Shown piece after piece: positions 20,593 through 32,923 of a DNA stretch of 64,000 nucleotides (position 1 is its first letter; each line of letters begins with the position of its first letter). Source of the stretch: Fragilaria crotonensis (lineage: Eukaryota > Bacillariophyta > Fragilariophyceae > Fragilariales > Fragilariaceae); the NCBI GenBank assembly GCA_022925895.1, contig JAKSYS010000032.1, forward strand, positions 124,001 to 188,000, given 5' to 3'. A model generated the notes under the pieces. That model searched no databases and was not told the DNA's origin. It saw only the letters and a program-made list of their open reading frames with translations. The position numbers and the translations under genes were made by a program.

Positions 20593-22608
20593 AGCGAAAT
20601 GTCATAGGCGTACCGGAGTACAATTGATTGACTGCAGAACTGACGGACTTGTGGACGAGGATGAGAACCTGACGACCAACCAGCCTTTATGAGAGAAGGA
20701 GTCTTGAAGGAGCAAACCATATCGGACATAGACCCAGCCACCCTCCCTAAATTCAGTTTAATCGACTGAACTAAGGGAGGTTCTGTGAAAATAGCGTTCC
20801 TTTAGGACTTCTTACCATTCTCGAAACAAACGTCTCCACAGTCTTCTATTCTTGACATCATGGGTTTGTGATTAGAAGATGCATCATTTTGAAATGGCAG
20901 ATGTTGAGATATGATGTTCAGAACTTGAGCTGTGAACTAAGATTTTTTTGGGTAAATGATTTTTTTATTCGGTTTCTATGAAGCATTCACTAATCATTCT
21001 TGCCTCCTCTCATCAATTCTAGCAAACCATTCCTTTAAACGTCACGATGCGCATTATCAGGGTATTTATCAACATCATCAGCAGTGTTATTGTTTAACTC
21101 ATCCATTCATCTGAACTGACTTTTATTAGTACTAGTACCCCTCTGATCAAACAGTTTTCTTAGTCCCCTGCCAGAGTCCTTTTTCTGTGGCAACAGAAAC
21201 ATTTTAGGAGGTCCAAATTGAATGTTGGGGCTGATTTCTTTCTTTTTAATAGATTTTTCAAAGTAGTACAAAAATTACTATATTAGAATGTCACTTCTTA
21301 CTACATAGTACAAATGCCTTTGACATTTACAATTTAGTCCCTCTCAATTGTCCACCTTTAGAGGAATATAATCCATGTTGTGTGCATTTTGTTACTAAAA
21401 CAGCACCCATGGAAAAGCTCACAATTTAGTCCTTTTGACAGTTAAAATTTAATCTCTTTGGTTTGTCCACATTTAAATTAGCACCCATTTTGTTTGCATT
21501 CTTTATAAACACCCATTTTTTCCAATATTGACTCCTGCCGTTGTCACTTCACACTTGAGCAATATCTCTTTCCCCGTGACTTACAAGTAGAGACACACCA
21601 TTCATCACCGTGCTGACAGATGTTTTGTCATCTTTTCCTTTCCAATTTTGTCAATCCTGGGTTCTTTTGTTCACAAAGAGATTAAATTGTAAGCGTCAAT
21701 GGTATTCATACTAAACAGTAGACAAATGCGACATAATAATATAATTGAGTAACTTTTAGTTGTAGTAGTAGAGTACATGTACAACTGTAATTAGTAATGA
21801 TAAAAAATCATCTAAATATGTATATGTATATGCACTGAAATTGTAATTTCCCCCTGTAAGGGAACATCGTACTCAGTACCCAGTGTACATTAGAGGGCGG
21901 TACTAGGTACTACAGTAGCTAGTAGAGTACAAGGTACTCCCAAGTACTGGGAGTACAAGGTACCGGTAGAGCAAGCGGTATTCTTGTACCACCCCGACGT
22001 TTGGTACAAGTACCTGAGATGGTGCTAGTATCATCGAGTTTCTTATATGATACGACGACACTGTCTAACTTCGTCGTTTCGATGTCTTGCTGTACACTGT
22101 ACAGGGATTGTAGCTGTACCAGGTACTGTACACTGTACATATCGCTGATCCCGCGACTAAGGAAGATATTTTAAGCCACCCCGACATGGCGTTTTGTTGC
22201 GGCCGTTTGGCCATCGCTAAAGGAATTCTGGGGATGGTTGAGAAGGTTCGACTCCCAACGTAAAGAGTATCACGAAAAAGCAAGAAAACATCACAAGTGT
22301 CGGGTTCGGTAAAGGTTGCCATGTTATGCATTGTGTATTTGTAACTGCGAGTTCCTGCTGTCAGGACAGTCAGGACTGAGATATATGCATACCTGGAAGT
22401 ATCCTTTGTGGAGGGACTGTCAACCTTGGTACGGCCACCCGTCAGGGCCGTTTGGCCTAGCTATGCATAAATTATGGCTTATAATATCGTCGCACAACAC
22501 ACCGGGAGCGATCCACTTATTTACTCGTGTAGACATATTACTGTTCCGGATAGCTCCACACCAAGTTACTTCTCGCTCCTTGCTTGTGGACCACTAACAA
22601 CACCCGTG
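20593..22608. other. AT-rich gene-free region
   Basis: No supported gene over 2 kb. From about 20930 to 21870 the DNA is clearly more AT-rich than its surroundings, with recurring phrases such as CAATTTAGTCC and CACCCATTTT, perhaps old repeat remnants. From 21880 to 22150 it is GTAC-rich again, for example GTACAAGGTACTCCCAAGTAC. Confidence 0.5.
20742..20780. repeat. Hairpin, 39 bp
   Basis: CCTCCCT...TTCAGT pairs with ACTGAA...AGGGAGG around a 7-base loop. It lies 150 bp outside the Harbinger right end; role unknown. Confidence 0.8.
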
Positions 22609-23748
22609 ATGAAGAGACTCCACCGCAATACCAGCTGCATCGTTCTGATCCTCGTGTGGGCCATTGCGTCATCCACAGCTCAAACCACAACCCCGCTTGT
22701 CATTCGTTCCTTTGACCGAATGCTCCTCCTCGAGGTCGAAGACCTCTCTGCCAGCGTCAGCATCGGTGATCTCAACGGCGACAGGTTCCCCGATATCGTT
22801 GTTGCCAATGGACGCCACACAGCCATGTTCAGTCGCATCCTCCTAAATGATGGAAAGGGAAATTTTATTGCTTCAAATCTCGGTGATGCCCCCGATCATT
22901 CCTACTCCGCGGCCCTCGCCGATATCGACCGCGACGGTCGTCTCGACGTCGTCGTCAGCAACGAAAGACAAGAGACTAAATGGGTTTACAGAAATAAAGG
23001 CAGGGCCCGTTTCAACAAGACGGGAACCTTCGGTAGCCCGGATTGGGCCACCCACTACGTCACCCTTGCCGACCTCAATGGCGACACCTTCCCTGACATC
23101 GCCGTTGCCAATCGCCACATGCAGAGCTACATTTGCTGGAACAACCGACTAGGCGCCTTCCCCAACTGCAATCCCCTTCGTACCGAATCTGCCACCATCA
23201 TCATCGCTGCCGACTTTGATAGGGATGGCGCAATCGACCTCTTCGTCCCCCATCGCGACGGCGGTCGCAATGTGGTGCTCTGGAATGACGGAAAAGGTGG
23301 CTTCACCACGTCAACACGCTTCGGGCCGTCTGCGGTGAATATCCGTGCTGCCGCCGCCGGCGATCTCAATGGTGATGGCCGAGTTGACATTGTAGTCGGC
23401 GACGAGACTGCCGGCGGTGTCAAGCTCTATCTCAACGCCGGCGGTCGGGCGTTTTTCCAGCCAATCTCGCTATCCACCACCAAGGTGGGAGTCTATTCCA
23501 TCGTGATCGCCGACTTGAATCGCGACGGAAAGAAGGATGTCATCGTCGGATATGTTGGAGGCCGTGGCTCCATTTTCTACAACACCGGCTCCATGAAGGC
23601 CTTCCGTAGCATTCGTTGGAACGATGGCAAGGGGCTTTTCTATGGTATCGCCGTTGGCGACTTGGACGGCGACGGCTGGCCAGACATTGTGTCTGCCCGT
23701 TCAGAGGCCCCCAACGCCGTGTGGTTCAGCACTCCAACAAAAAGGTAG
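22609..23748 (+). CDS. Secreted VCBS/FG-GAP repeat protein (beta-propeller)
   Basis: 379 residues from the ATG at 22609, chosen because it starts a signal peptide (MKRLHR, then CIVLILVWAIASSTA). The open frame extends 45 codons upstream without a better start. Seven repeats follow, each with a D-x-N/D-x-D-G-x-x-D calcium-binding loop: GDLNGDRFPDIVVAN, ADIDRDGRLDVVVSN, ADLNGDTFPDIAVAN, ADFDRDGAIDLFVPH, GDLNGDGRVDIVVGD, ADLNRDGKKDVIVGY and GDLDGDGWPDIVSAR. Seven such repeats make an integrin-alpha-like seven-bladed propeller. No transmembrane tail is seen, so it is probably secreted. The GC-rich codon use differs from the flanks and the repeats resemble bacterial VCBS proteins; transfer from bacteria is possible but not shown. 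Confidence 0.9.
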   Translation: MKRLHRNTSCIVLILVWAIASSTAQTTTPLVIRSFDRMLLLEVEDLSASVSIGDLNGDRFPDIVVANGRHTAMFSRILLNDGKGNFIASNLGDAPDHSYSAALADIDRDGRLDVVVSNERQETKWVYRNKGRARFNKTGTFGSPDWATHYVTLADLNGDTFPDIAVANRHMQSYICWNNRLGAFPNCNPLRTESATIIIAADFDRDGAIDLFVPHRDGGRNVVLWNDGKGGFTTSTRFGPSAVNIRAAAAGDLNGDGRVDIVVGDETAGGVKLYLNAGGRAFFQPISLSTTKVGVYSIVIADLNRDGKKDVIVGYVGGRGSIFYNTGSMKAFRSIRWNDGKGLFYGIAVGDLDGDGWPDIVSARSEAPNAVWFSTPTKR

Positions 23749-25399
23749 TAAATAAATACACCTTCTTCGAGTGGTGCATGCAAGCGTCTTGACATCCAGC
23801 CTGGGACTCAAAAGGAAGAGAGATTCGTGAAGGTTTTTGTTGTTTTTGTTTGTCATTGATCCCTCATTGTACGTGGTATACACCTTGGTCCGATCAGTCC
23901 TGGGACGGTGTTCACCCGATAATCAGGTTTCGCTTGTGTGTTTGGATCCCGTGTTTTGTTGACATAGATTGTCTACTCGTACACGTACTACTGCATCGGC
24001 CAGAAATCCTGGATCAGTAGCAATTGCAGTGACTAGACACTGCTATAGAGTGCTGTTTCCATAAATTTCAACATTGTTGCTAGTTACGATAGCCATTTCG
24101 ATTCTGAATTCAGGCACTCTTCACATATTCTGCACAGAAAGTCGATGAAGGCTCGACGGTCGTTGGGTTGACAATGGAGGCTTCTGTGTGAGTGTAGATT
24201 TGTTAATGTGGCAAAGTCCAATCCGCTGGACATTCGAAGATCAACATCGACTCCATCGAAGCAGCACATGAGGTCATATACTAAGAGATGGACAGAATCG
24301 TACTCCAGTACCCTGCGTGGTTCTTGAAGCGTCCATGTCTAAAGCCAGGAGGGCTGTGGTTTCTGTCACACACATACTGGGGAACAAACGAATTCCTTGC
24401 TGACAAAATGAATACAAAAATACTGCTAGCCCTTTAGATCAAGGTGCTGTGCAAACCCCATAGAAATATGGTGTTGGTGTTGACACTTGGGTTCGAAGTT
24501 GGTATTTTGACAATGGCGCTCGTCCAGGTACGACTGCAGCGGCGTCTCCACTTCGGCGAAAGACGGCCGCTTCTTCGGCACTCCCATCACAGCAAGTCAG
24601 GTTCATCGTCGTCAATGCTCTAAGCACCTCTTGAATCAGTGCGACAGATTTTAACGATTTCTCAGAGTGCATCGTACCGTTGCAGCGTCCTGATCAGTTC
24701 TCGGCTTTCTTTGACATTACCTATTCATCGCCAGATACTCCAAGCACGCCAAATTCTCCCAATTTCTTGGCCAAGGTAAAGAGGTGTCAAAGACGATAAG
24801 GTGTTCTTCGTTCCATCAGTGAACAGACTCGTTATTCAAGATGCGAGCGATTCCTGCATTGACATGCACGTTTGCTATTGACCAACATCGTGAATCAAGT
24901 CGAAGAAAACCTACAGGGAACTGAGTCAAAATCCAAACGGAGAAGTTGAAGAATGTAAGTCCGATGTGCTCATGTCATGCCAGACCGAGTCGCGCGTCGC
25001 AGTGTCTTCCGGCAGATGTAACTAATACCCTTCCTCAGTTCGTTGGCGCCCATATTAACGTGACAGGCTGTTCGAACTATTTCACCAGAATCTGAACTTC
25101 TGTTGACAGAACGGCTCGAATTGATGTGTGTAAGGGAAATTACTTCAACCACTTTCGTGATTAATGACCCTCGAACGATCGGCGTATTCTCGCATGGTCA
25201 ATTGTCAAACGCAGATTTTCCAAGTTTAAGACTGCTGGTGGTTTCTGGAGTGTATCATAGAGTACTTCGATACACTTTCTCGAATACATGCGGAATTGTG
25301 TACGTTTATACATATATATGTATGTATGCATACAAATTGGGGAAGGAACCAAAAGCACATAGATATGGAGATCTGGCGTGACCTCGAGCTCCACCTTTC
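23749..25399. other. Gene-poor region with possible decayed coding traces
   Basis: 1.65 kb upstream of the copia fossil. Minus-strand open stretches at 24084-24269, 24439-24672 and 24970-25152 have a protein-like look but no start, no shared frame and no domain; they may be remains of one decayed gene. A short TATA-type (TATG/CATA) microsatellite lies near 25305-25330. Confidence 0.4.
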
Positions 25400-25404
25400 C
25401 TGAC

Positions 25405-25792
25405 AGTTGCGGCAGACGGTCTACTGGAACCGGCTACTGTACTGTTGGACTGGCACTGTCCTACAGCCTAGTCGTTCCACGACTACTGTCCTGCTCCAAC
25501 GACTACTGTCCTGCTCCTTCACACTATCTACTCTGCTGCAACGGCCATTGCACAGATAGTGTCGTCTCTAACGCCGATTGAGGTTTAGCAATCAAGGTGC
25601 TCCGCATCGCTTGATTTGCAACTCCGCGACCGTCTCTAAACGGACAGCGACCCCTGTCTGGAATCATTGCGTGAGATCGATCTACTAGTTTAGATTATAA
25701 GTTTAGGATTTACTATTTGTGAAGACTGAACCGAACAAACCCTCACCCTAACAGAGTAGACTCGCAGCTTCCGGCTCACGAGTCTCCCAACT
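25405..25792 (+). repeat. 5' LTR of the copia fossil
   Basis: 388 bp, AGTTGCGGCAGACGG to TCTCCCAACT. It appears identical to 37812-38199. It contains a short direct duplication (ACGACTACTGTCCTGCTCC-like) near 25480-25520. Confidence 0.95.
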
Positions 25793-28700
25793 GGTTATTT
25801 TGCCCAATTTAGACTAACCATCACACGCTTCCTCGCGGCAACTCCTCCCGGGACCTGCCAAGACGAAGAGAGCTCCGCTCCAGTGAGTTAGATCTACAAG
25901 GACTGCAACTATACTAGTTTCCAGCTAGTACTAGTCGCCTTCAGTTAAGCTTTCCAAGCAAGAACTAAGGTGCTTAAAGTCTAGCTTCCAGCTAGCTATC
26001 CACAGTTAAGCTGTCGGATCCACCAAGTCCTTTATCAAGCACCTGACAGCTCTTTCGAAGATCTCGCTGAGGACCTTGCACTTGTCACCGCTATCATCGA
26101 AACGTTACCTCCGAGTATGTCTTCATCTGAAGCCGGTGCCGCTGACGTGGCTGTCAAGCCAGTCAACCCAATCATGGGAGATGTCATTCTACTTTCTAAA
26201 GACTCCTGGTCCGCCTGGACAGGAGGGAAACCCAAAGCCGATTGGACCGGTCTCGATCCAAGCGCGCCAACCGAATCCACGTCACCAAACCAGCTCCGTC
26301 CGGTCTTTGTCTCCGCGGCACAGAAAGGTTACAATCATCGCCGCACTGGGATGACAACTCTCTTCAAGCCCGCCGACGACTTAATCTCCTTCCAAAACTC
26401 CGTCTGGAATCATTTGGTCGATACTGAATGGACAGTATCGCACATCCCTGATCCGACCGATACTGAAAAGATGACGAACGTCGTTAAGTCACATGCCCGT
26501 TACACGGTCCAGTCCGCTCAGCAGTTGATTGAAAAACAGCTCGAGCTCTATGACAAGTACGACAAGACGAATGACAAAGCAGCACGCACGTACCTACTTG
26601 CGTCGCTCACACCGTTGCTCAGTAACAAGGTCACGGAGAAGCTCGACGAATCAGATCCGTTTCCGATTGTCTGGCTTCACCTTGAAGGCCATTCAATCGA
26701 CCTCTATCGAGAGATTCGAAGACCTCAAGTCGTCGATCAAGCTACGCCTTCCAAGTCAGTACCCGGGGAAAACTTGGAACAGCTCGCCGCCCAGTTCAGA
26801 AAGGATGCTCTCGAACTCACCACCGCCGGCCAATACGATCACAACTTGACGTTGTCGATGATGAAGATTTTCCTCCTCGCTGGAGGATCGGGCAACGAAG
26901 ACTTCCGCTTTCCACTCCGTGCGACCAAGCAGAAGCTCGAACAAGCTCTCCTTGACATCGGTTTTAAGGAGAAGACCGCTGCGAATGATCACATGAGCTC
27001 ACTCAGACTCACGTACAAGGATATTTGCACTCAGGCCGAGGATACGTACCGTACCCTTTCGATCGCAAAGAATGGCCACCGGCCAGGCACGCTCGTGATT
27101 CCAAGGCTCCGCCACCCGCGTTTGGAAATCTTGCCGTCGAGGTGAATGCTCCCATCACCCGAGCGGAAGTTCTCACTTTGATGCAGAACAAACCCCGCGT
27201 CGGCGGCAGCCCAACGAAGAAACCTGGCAACTGCAACAAATGCGGGAAGCCAGGACACTGGGCAAACGAGTGCCCTGACAAGCAGCAAAGCTCCAATCCT
27301 CGTTCCCAACGCAATCAGAGCAATCGTCAGGCACATGTCAGTGCATCTCGCAAGCCTGGTTGGCGTTCCACGCCACCAGCTGCCGGTGCTCCAACTACAA
27401 AGAAGACGGACACCCACACGTTCAACTGGTGTGCTTCTTGCAAAAGGTGGACGACCACTCATTCGACAGAAACACACACTGGCGTCTCTCGAAACACCGT
27501 TTCCAATGGCACTCCTGCCGCAAGCTCCACCGCCATGCTCTCTCTTGTCCAAGACCCATCGGTGTGGATCACAGAAACTCAGAGAATGCCAGACATCAGT
27601 GATTTGTTGTATGCCTTCTCCATCCTTCCGTTCTTCTTCAAAGTTGTCTTCCTTCTCGCCATGCTCCCTTTGGTTGGTCCGATTGTCTGGTTCGTTGACA
27701 GCTTCGTCGTTCCCATCCTCCTTCCGATCTGGCGATTCGACTACGCGATTGTGCTCCGCACTCTTTCGACAAGCATCCTGCCATTTGTCGATCGCTTCCG
27801 TCGTTTGTCGCCGACAACTACACCGCCTTCATCGCTCCGCTCTTCTGGGTTGCAGTAACGAGTTACAGTTGGCGTCAACTTCGCACTGTCTCACAGCCCA
27901 ATCTCGAAGGCCCTGCGGTACACGCGATGTCTCGCACCGAGTATCGTCGTCATCGACACGAGTTGCTCCGCAACCGTCGTCGTCCTCGTGTCGTTCATCA
28001 GAGCATTAAGACGGAGGGTCTTCATCGGAAGTACCCTCTCAATCTTCGCTCGATGGGTCACTACGTCCGTAAACACCAAGCACCAACGGTCGAGGAACAA
28101 CGACTTCGCGACGAAATTCGCAAAATTCAAATTCGAGTACACGCCTTGGAACGTGAAGTCAGTTTGCTCAGCAAACTGAACTACTACGATCCTACGCTTG
28201 AGTCACCTTGGCAACGTCAACAACAAGTTCCCGATGTACGTCGTGAGGGAGGAAACCCGGTCAGATATGGTCAATCCGGTAATCGTGTTCGTCCGAACTT
28301 ACATCCCAACTCTCCGACCGTTAATCGGGCAGCCGGCCGTCCATTTTATGGACAGCAAACCCGACGTTCACCGGCACCTGTTGTACCTGATCGCCCAGCC
28401 TCCCGTCAGCCTCATACTGTTGATGCCAACGATGCCTACTACCGTCCTACTGACCCCGAATACGACCGTAACTCGGTGGATGCACACATGGCTCGTATTG
28501 GTGCTCCAACTCTTCTCGAACGCGTCGCCTTATTGGCACCAAGTCGATTCAGAGCTGCGATGTCACCAGAGTCGACGTTCTCTGTGATTTGGGATTCTGG
28601 CGCCAGCGTTACGATTTCTCCTGAGAAGCTTGATTTTGTCGGTCCTTTGTCCCGTCCCAGTACCATCACTCAATTGAATGGCATCGCAAAAGGCTTGCGA

Positions 28701-31700
28701 ATCGAAGGAGAAGGAAAAGTTCACTGGTCGTTCCACGACTCCACCGGCAAACTTCGAACGCTCGAGCTCCCAGCTTACTACGTCCCAAAGATCAGAGTAC
28801 GTCTCTTGTCCACTACCAGTCTTCTTCAGACGTATTCCGATGAAACGATCAAGGTTGAAGCGCACCGATTGACGATGAGCGGAGTCCCCGACGATCCAAA
28901 TCGATCACCAATTGTTGCACATGTCAATCCTGACAACAACCTGCCGACCTCGCAAGCTTATCGCCAGCCAGCCATTCTTCCTGCCGCAGAATGTCTCAAC
29001 GCAACCATCTCCGCGGTCAACGAAGCGAATCTCAACCTCTCCGAACCTGAGAAAGAGCTCCTTCGTTGGCACTATCGACTCGGTCACATCAGCTTTCGGA
29101 AGATTCAGTTTTTGATGCGCTCAGGTGTCTTAACGAAAAGCAACAACAAGCGAAAACTTCATCAAGCGGCATGTTCCTTGACGGAGTTACCAAAGTGTGC
29201 TGCCTGCCAGTATGGCAAACAGCATCGTCGACCAGCGCCTGGACGAGTCAGTACGGCAGTACGTGATCGCGAAGGTGTTCTGAAAGATGGACACTTGGTT
29301 CCAGGACAACAAGTTTCGGTCGATCATTTTGTGAGCAGCACGAAGGGCAGACTCTTCACATCCGCAGGAAGGAGTCTCAACAGTGAGCTATTCTGGCGGA
29401 TGTCTTTTCAATGATCACGCCTCTGGCTTCGTTCACATCGAGTTCCAAACTCATTTGAACACTCACGAAACTCTAATGGCCAAAGAAAACTTCGAACTCA
29501 TGTGCCGTGATCATGGCGTCATCCCGCAATCCTATCTATCAGACAACGCAAAGTGTTTCACTACGAAGGCTTTTACTGAACGGTTAAGTCTATTTGAACA
29601 GATTGTTCGATTTGCTGGTGTCGGTGCTCATCACCACAACGGCAACGCCGAACGCAGCATCCAAACCATCATGTCCATTGCTCGGACGATGATGCTACAC
29701 TCGGCCATTCATTGGCCCGACGTTGCCGACGCTTCACTTTGGCCAATGGCTGTGCAGCATGCTGTTTTCCTGCACAATCACATGCCAAATCAAGTCTCTG
29801 GCCTTTCCCCTGTCGACGTGTTCACAAAATCCAGATGGCAACAACATAAGTTTCATGATCTTCATGTTTGGGGCTGTCCGGTTTATGTCTTGGACAAGTC
29901 GATCGCTGATGGAAAGAAGCTTCCGTTGAAACCTCGCAGCACTCGCTGCGTGAACATGGGGTTGTCCAGCAAACACGCGAGCACCGTTCCGATCGTTCTC
30001 AATCCATCGACGGGCTACATCACTCCGCAATTCCATATTGTTTTTGATGATTGGTTTTCAACCATCACCTCATCGCTTGAAAGTCTTCCTGACTTCAATT
30101 CCCGCGCATGGGCACAACTCTTCGGCGAATCCTACTTCCAGTACCCATTCGACGACGAGGACGAAACAGAAATGTCGATCAATGATGATCCAACATCCGA
30201 CGCCATCGTTGCCAACACACTTCGCAACATGGACTCTGTCGCAACCGCAATGGACACATCATCTCCGCCGACTCCATTCCCTGTTTCACCGCCGCCAACA
30301 ACTCAGTTTCCAACTACGCCATCTCTCCTTGACAGCTCTACGCCTCCGCGCCCGATCTCGTCAACGAGGGAGACAGTACATCAACAGCACGACGTCGTCG
30401 ACAATTCCATTGTTGTCCGACTTCGACGCCTGTTGCAACGGTTGACTCGATTGTTCGCGCCCCACCATTCCCATTACCCTCAGCACACCTCCCGTTCTCC
30501 GACCTCGAAACTCCTCGCGCGCCGACTCCTTTGCCTACGCCTCCGCGTCCACCATCTCCGTCTCCGACCCGGATGTCTCCAATGAGGGAGACAACATCGA
30601 CGAATGATACGTCGTCAGCAAAGGAACCACCATCCGCGCCCGTTCGCTCATTTGCTCCAAGCCCAGCACCAGTCGTTCGTCATTCGCCTCGCCGTTCCAC
30701 TCGCCAACGCAATGCACCTTCTCGACTCGGCTACGATGGAAATCAAGGCGCCGGATACTTTGTCGAACCCAGCGCTTGATCTTCAAGAATGGTTTCTTGG
30801 TCCTCCGCTCGCTCTCAAAGCCTCTCTCTCCGATCCCGACACTCTGACGTACGATGAAGCGATGTCGGATGAACCGAATCTCTCGAAGTGGATGGCAGCC
30901 GCTGCAAAAGAGATTGCCAGTTTGGAGAAGAACAAGACGTGGATTGAAACGGAAATATCGAACGCCAAGTCTCGAATTTTACCGGGCACTTGGGTTTTCA
31001 AACGTAAACGGACACCCGACGGTGTGATAAGCAAGTACAAGGCACGGTACTGCGTACGAGGTGACTTGGAAGAAGGTGAACCTGAAACCTTCGCACCCGT
31101 GGTCGCGTGGAGCTCCGTTCGCCTATTTACAATCCTTGCTCTGACGCTCAATTGGGACACAAGTTCTATTGACTTTAGCAACGCATTTGTCCAGGCTAAG
31201 TTGGAAACGCCTGTTTGGATTCATCTACCTCGCGGATTCCAATCTCCACGTGGAAAGTCTACGTGCCTACAACTTGTCAAGAGTTTGTATGGTTTATCTG
31301 TCGCTCCGCGACTTTGGTTTGAACATGTTCTCGAGGCGTTCACCGATCAAGGCTTCAAACAGAGCACCTTGGATCCATGCTTCTGTTCAAGGACACCATC
31401 ATGGTCGTCCTCTATGTCGATGACGTCGGAATTGCGTACGCGAACGAGTCCGATTTGAATAAACTGCTCGACGGTCTCGAACGACGTGGACTACAGTTCA
31501 CAAAGGAGGGCACGTTTACGGATTTCCTTGGCATTAAATTTGTTAAGGATGCTACGAATAACACCGTCACGCTCACCCAGAAAGGACTGATCCAGCGAAT
31601 CATCGACGCCACAGGAATGTCTGACTGCAACCCAAATTGACGCCAGCTATTCAACTTCCACTCGGCATCGATCCTGACGGTGAATCGTACAATGAATCCT

Positions 31701-32541
31701 GGAGCTATCCTTCCATCGTTGGAATGCTCCTCTATCTCTACGAATACTGACCTGACATTGCCTTCGCCGTCAGTCAAGTTGCACGTTTCAACCACAGCCC
31801 AAAGAAGAGTCATGCCACTGCCATTAAGACCATCATCCGATACTTGCATCGCACTGCTGACAAAGGCACTATCGTTCGTCCCACTGGTGACCTTTCCATT
31901 GATTGCTACGTTGACGCCGATTTCGCCGGCTTGCATGGTCGCGACCCCGACTATGAGCCCTCAAGCGCCAAGTCCAGAACTGATACATCATTACGCTTGG
32001 CGGATGTCCAATTTTGGAAATCGAAGCTTCAAACCGAAATCTCTTTGTCGACTCTCGAATCGGAATACTCAGCTCTCAGCGCCAGCATGAGAACGCTCCT
32101 TCCACCTGATCGCTCCTCAGTGAAGTGATCGCTGCACTGACTTCCACCACAGTTCAAGTCGACGATCTGATGTCGTGTCTTCGAAGACAACAACGGCGCT
32201 CTTCTTCTTGCAACCAAGCAACGAATCACCAACAGAACGAAGTACTTCCTTGTCAAATGGCACTTCTTCTGAGTCATGTCACCAACGGAGACGTCAGTAT
32301 TCTGAAGGTCGACACGAAAGAACAGTGGGCTGATTATCTCACTAAAGGTCTCAACCGTGAGACTTTCGAGCACATACGCAAGCTCGTGCAAGGATGGTAA
32401 CCTTGCCTTGAACAGCTCCGCTGTTCAAATCTGTGAATGACAACATCACCTCTCTCTCAAACGGCTAACTAGATTGAAATGCCGATGTGACGAGAAAATG
32501 AAAGTGATGCAATTGTGAGTCATGCGCCGCATAGTGCGTGT

Positions 32542-32923
32542 TGCAGTACACCGCACGTGCCCTTAGCGTAGTGCGATACAGTATACTATATTACTAGTAT
32601 CCAGTACTACAATACAATGGCCATGTATAGTACTTGGATATACCGGTAGACTAGTAATACCATAGTACAGTGCAACAATAGAACACTGATCCTGTACAAC
32701 AGTACAACCGTACAACAGTGGAATGAGAACTGTCTGACATCTCTTGGAGACTCACTGAGTCTCCTAGATGAATGAAAGAGAACAGTCCAATCCCACCAAG
32801 GATGGGACTGCTCTCTTGTTTTAAAACTAGTCTCATAACTTTTAATAAGGTGCAACTATTAATCCTTTAAAACTAGCTACAAATTAGCCTCCAAAATAAA
32901 ACTGATTACTTCGGCGTAGGGCA
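32542..32923 (+). repeat. 5' LTR of the nested gypsy fossil
   Basis: 382 bp, TG...CA ends, about 99 percent like 37383-37765. The LTR itself is rich in GTAC and TACTAGTA words like the host spacers. Confidence 0.93.

Noticed and set aside
20742-20780. Hairpin as a bacterial-type terminator
   Set aside because: There is no gene ending there and no T-run; the genome is eukaryotic.
27031-27552. Minus-strand open frame opposite the copia gag region
   Set aside because: The plus strand encodes the zinc knuckle here; the antisense frame has no independent support.
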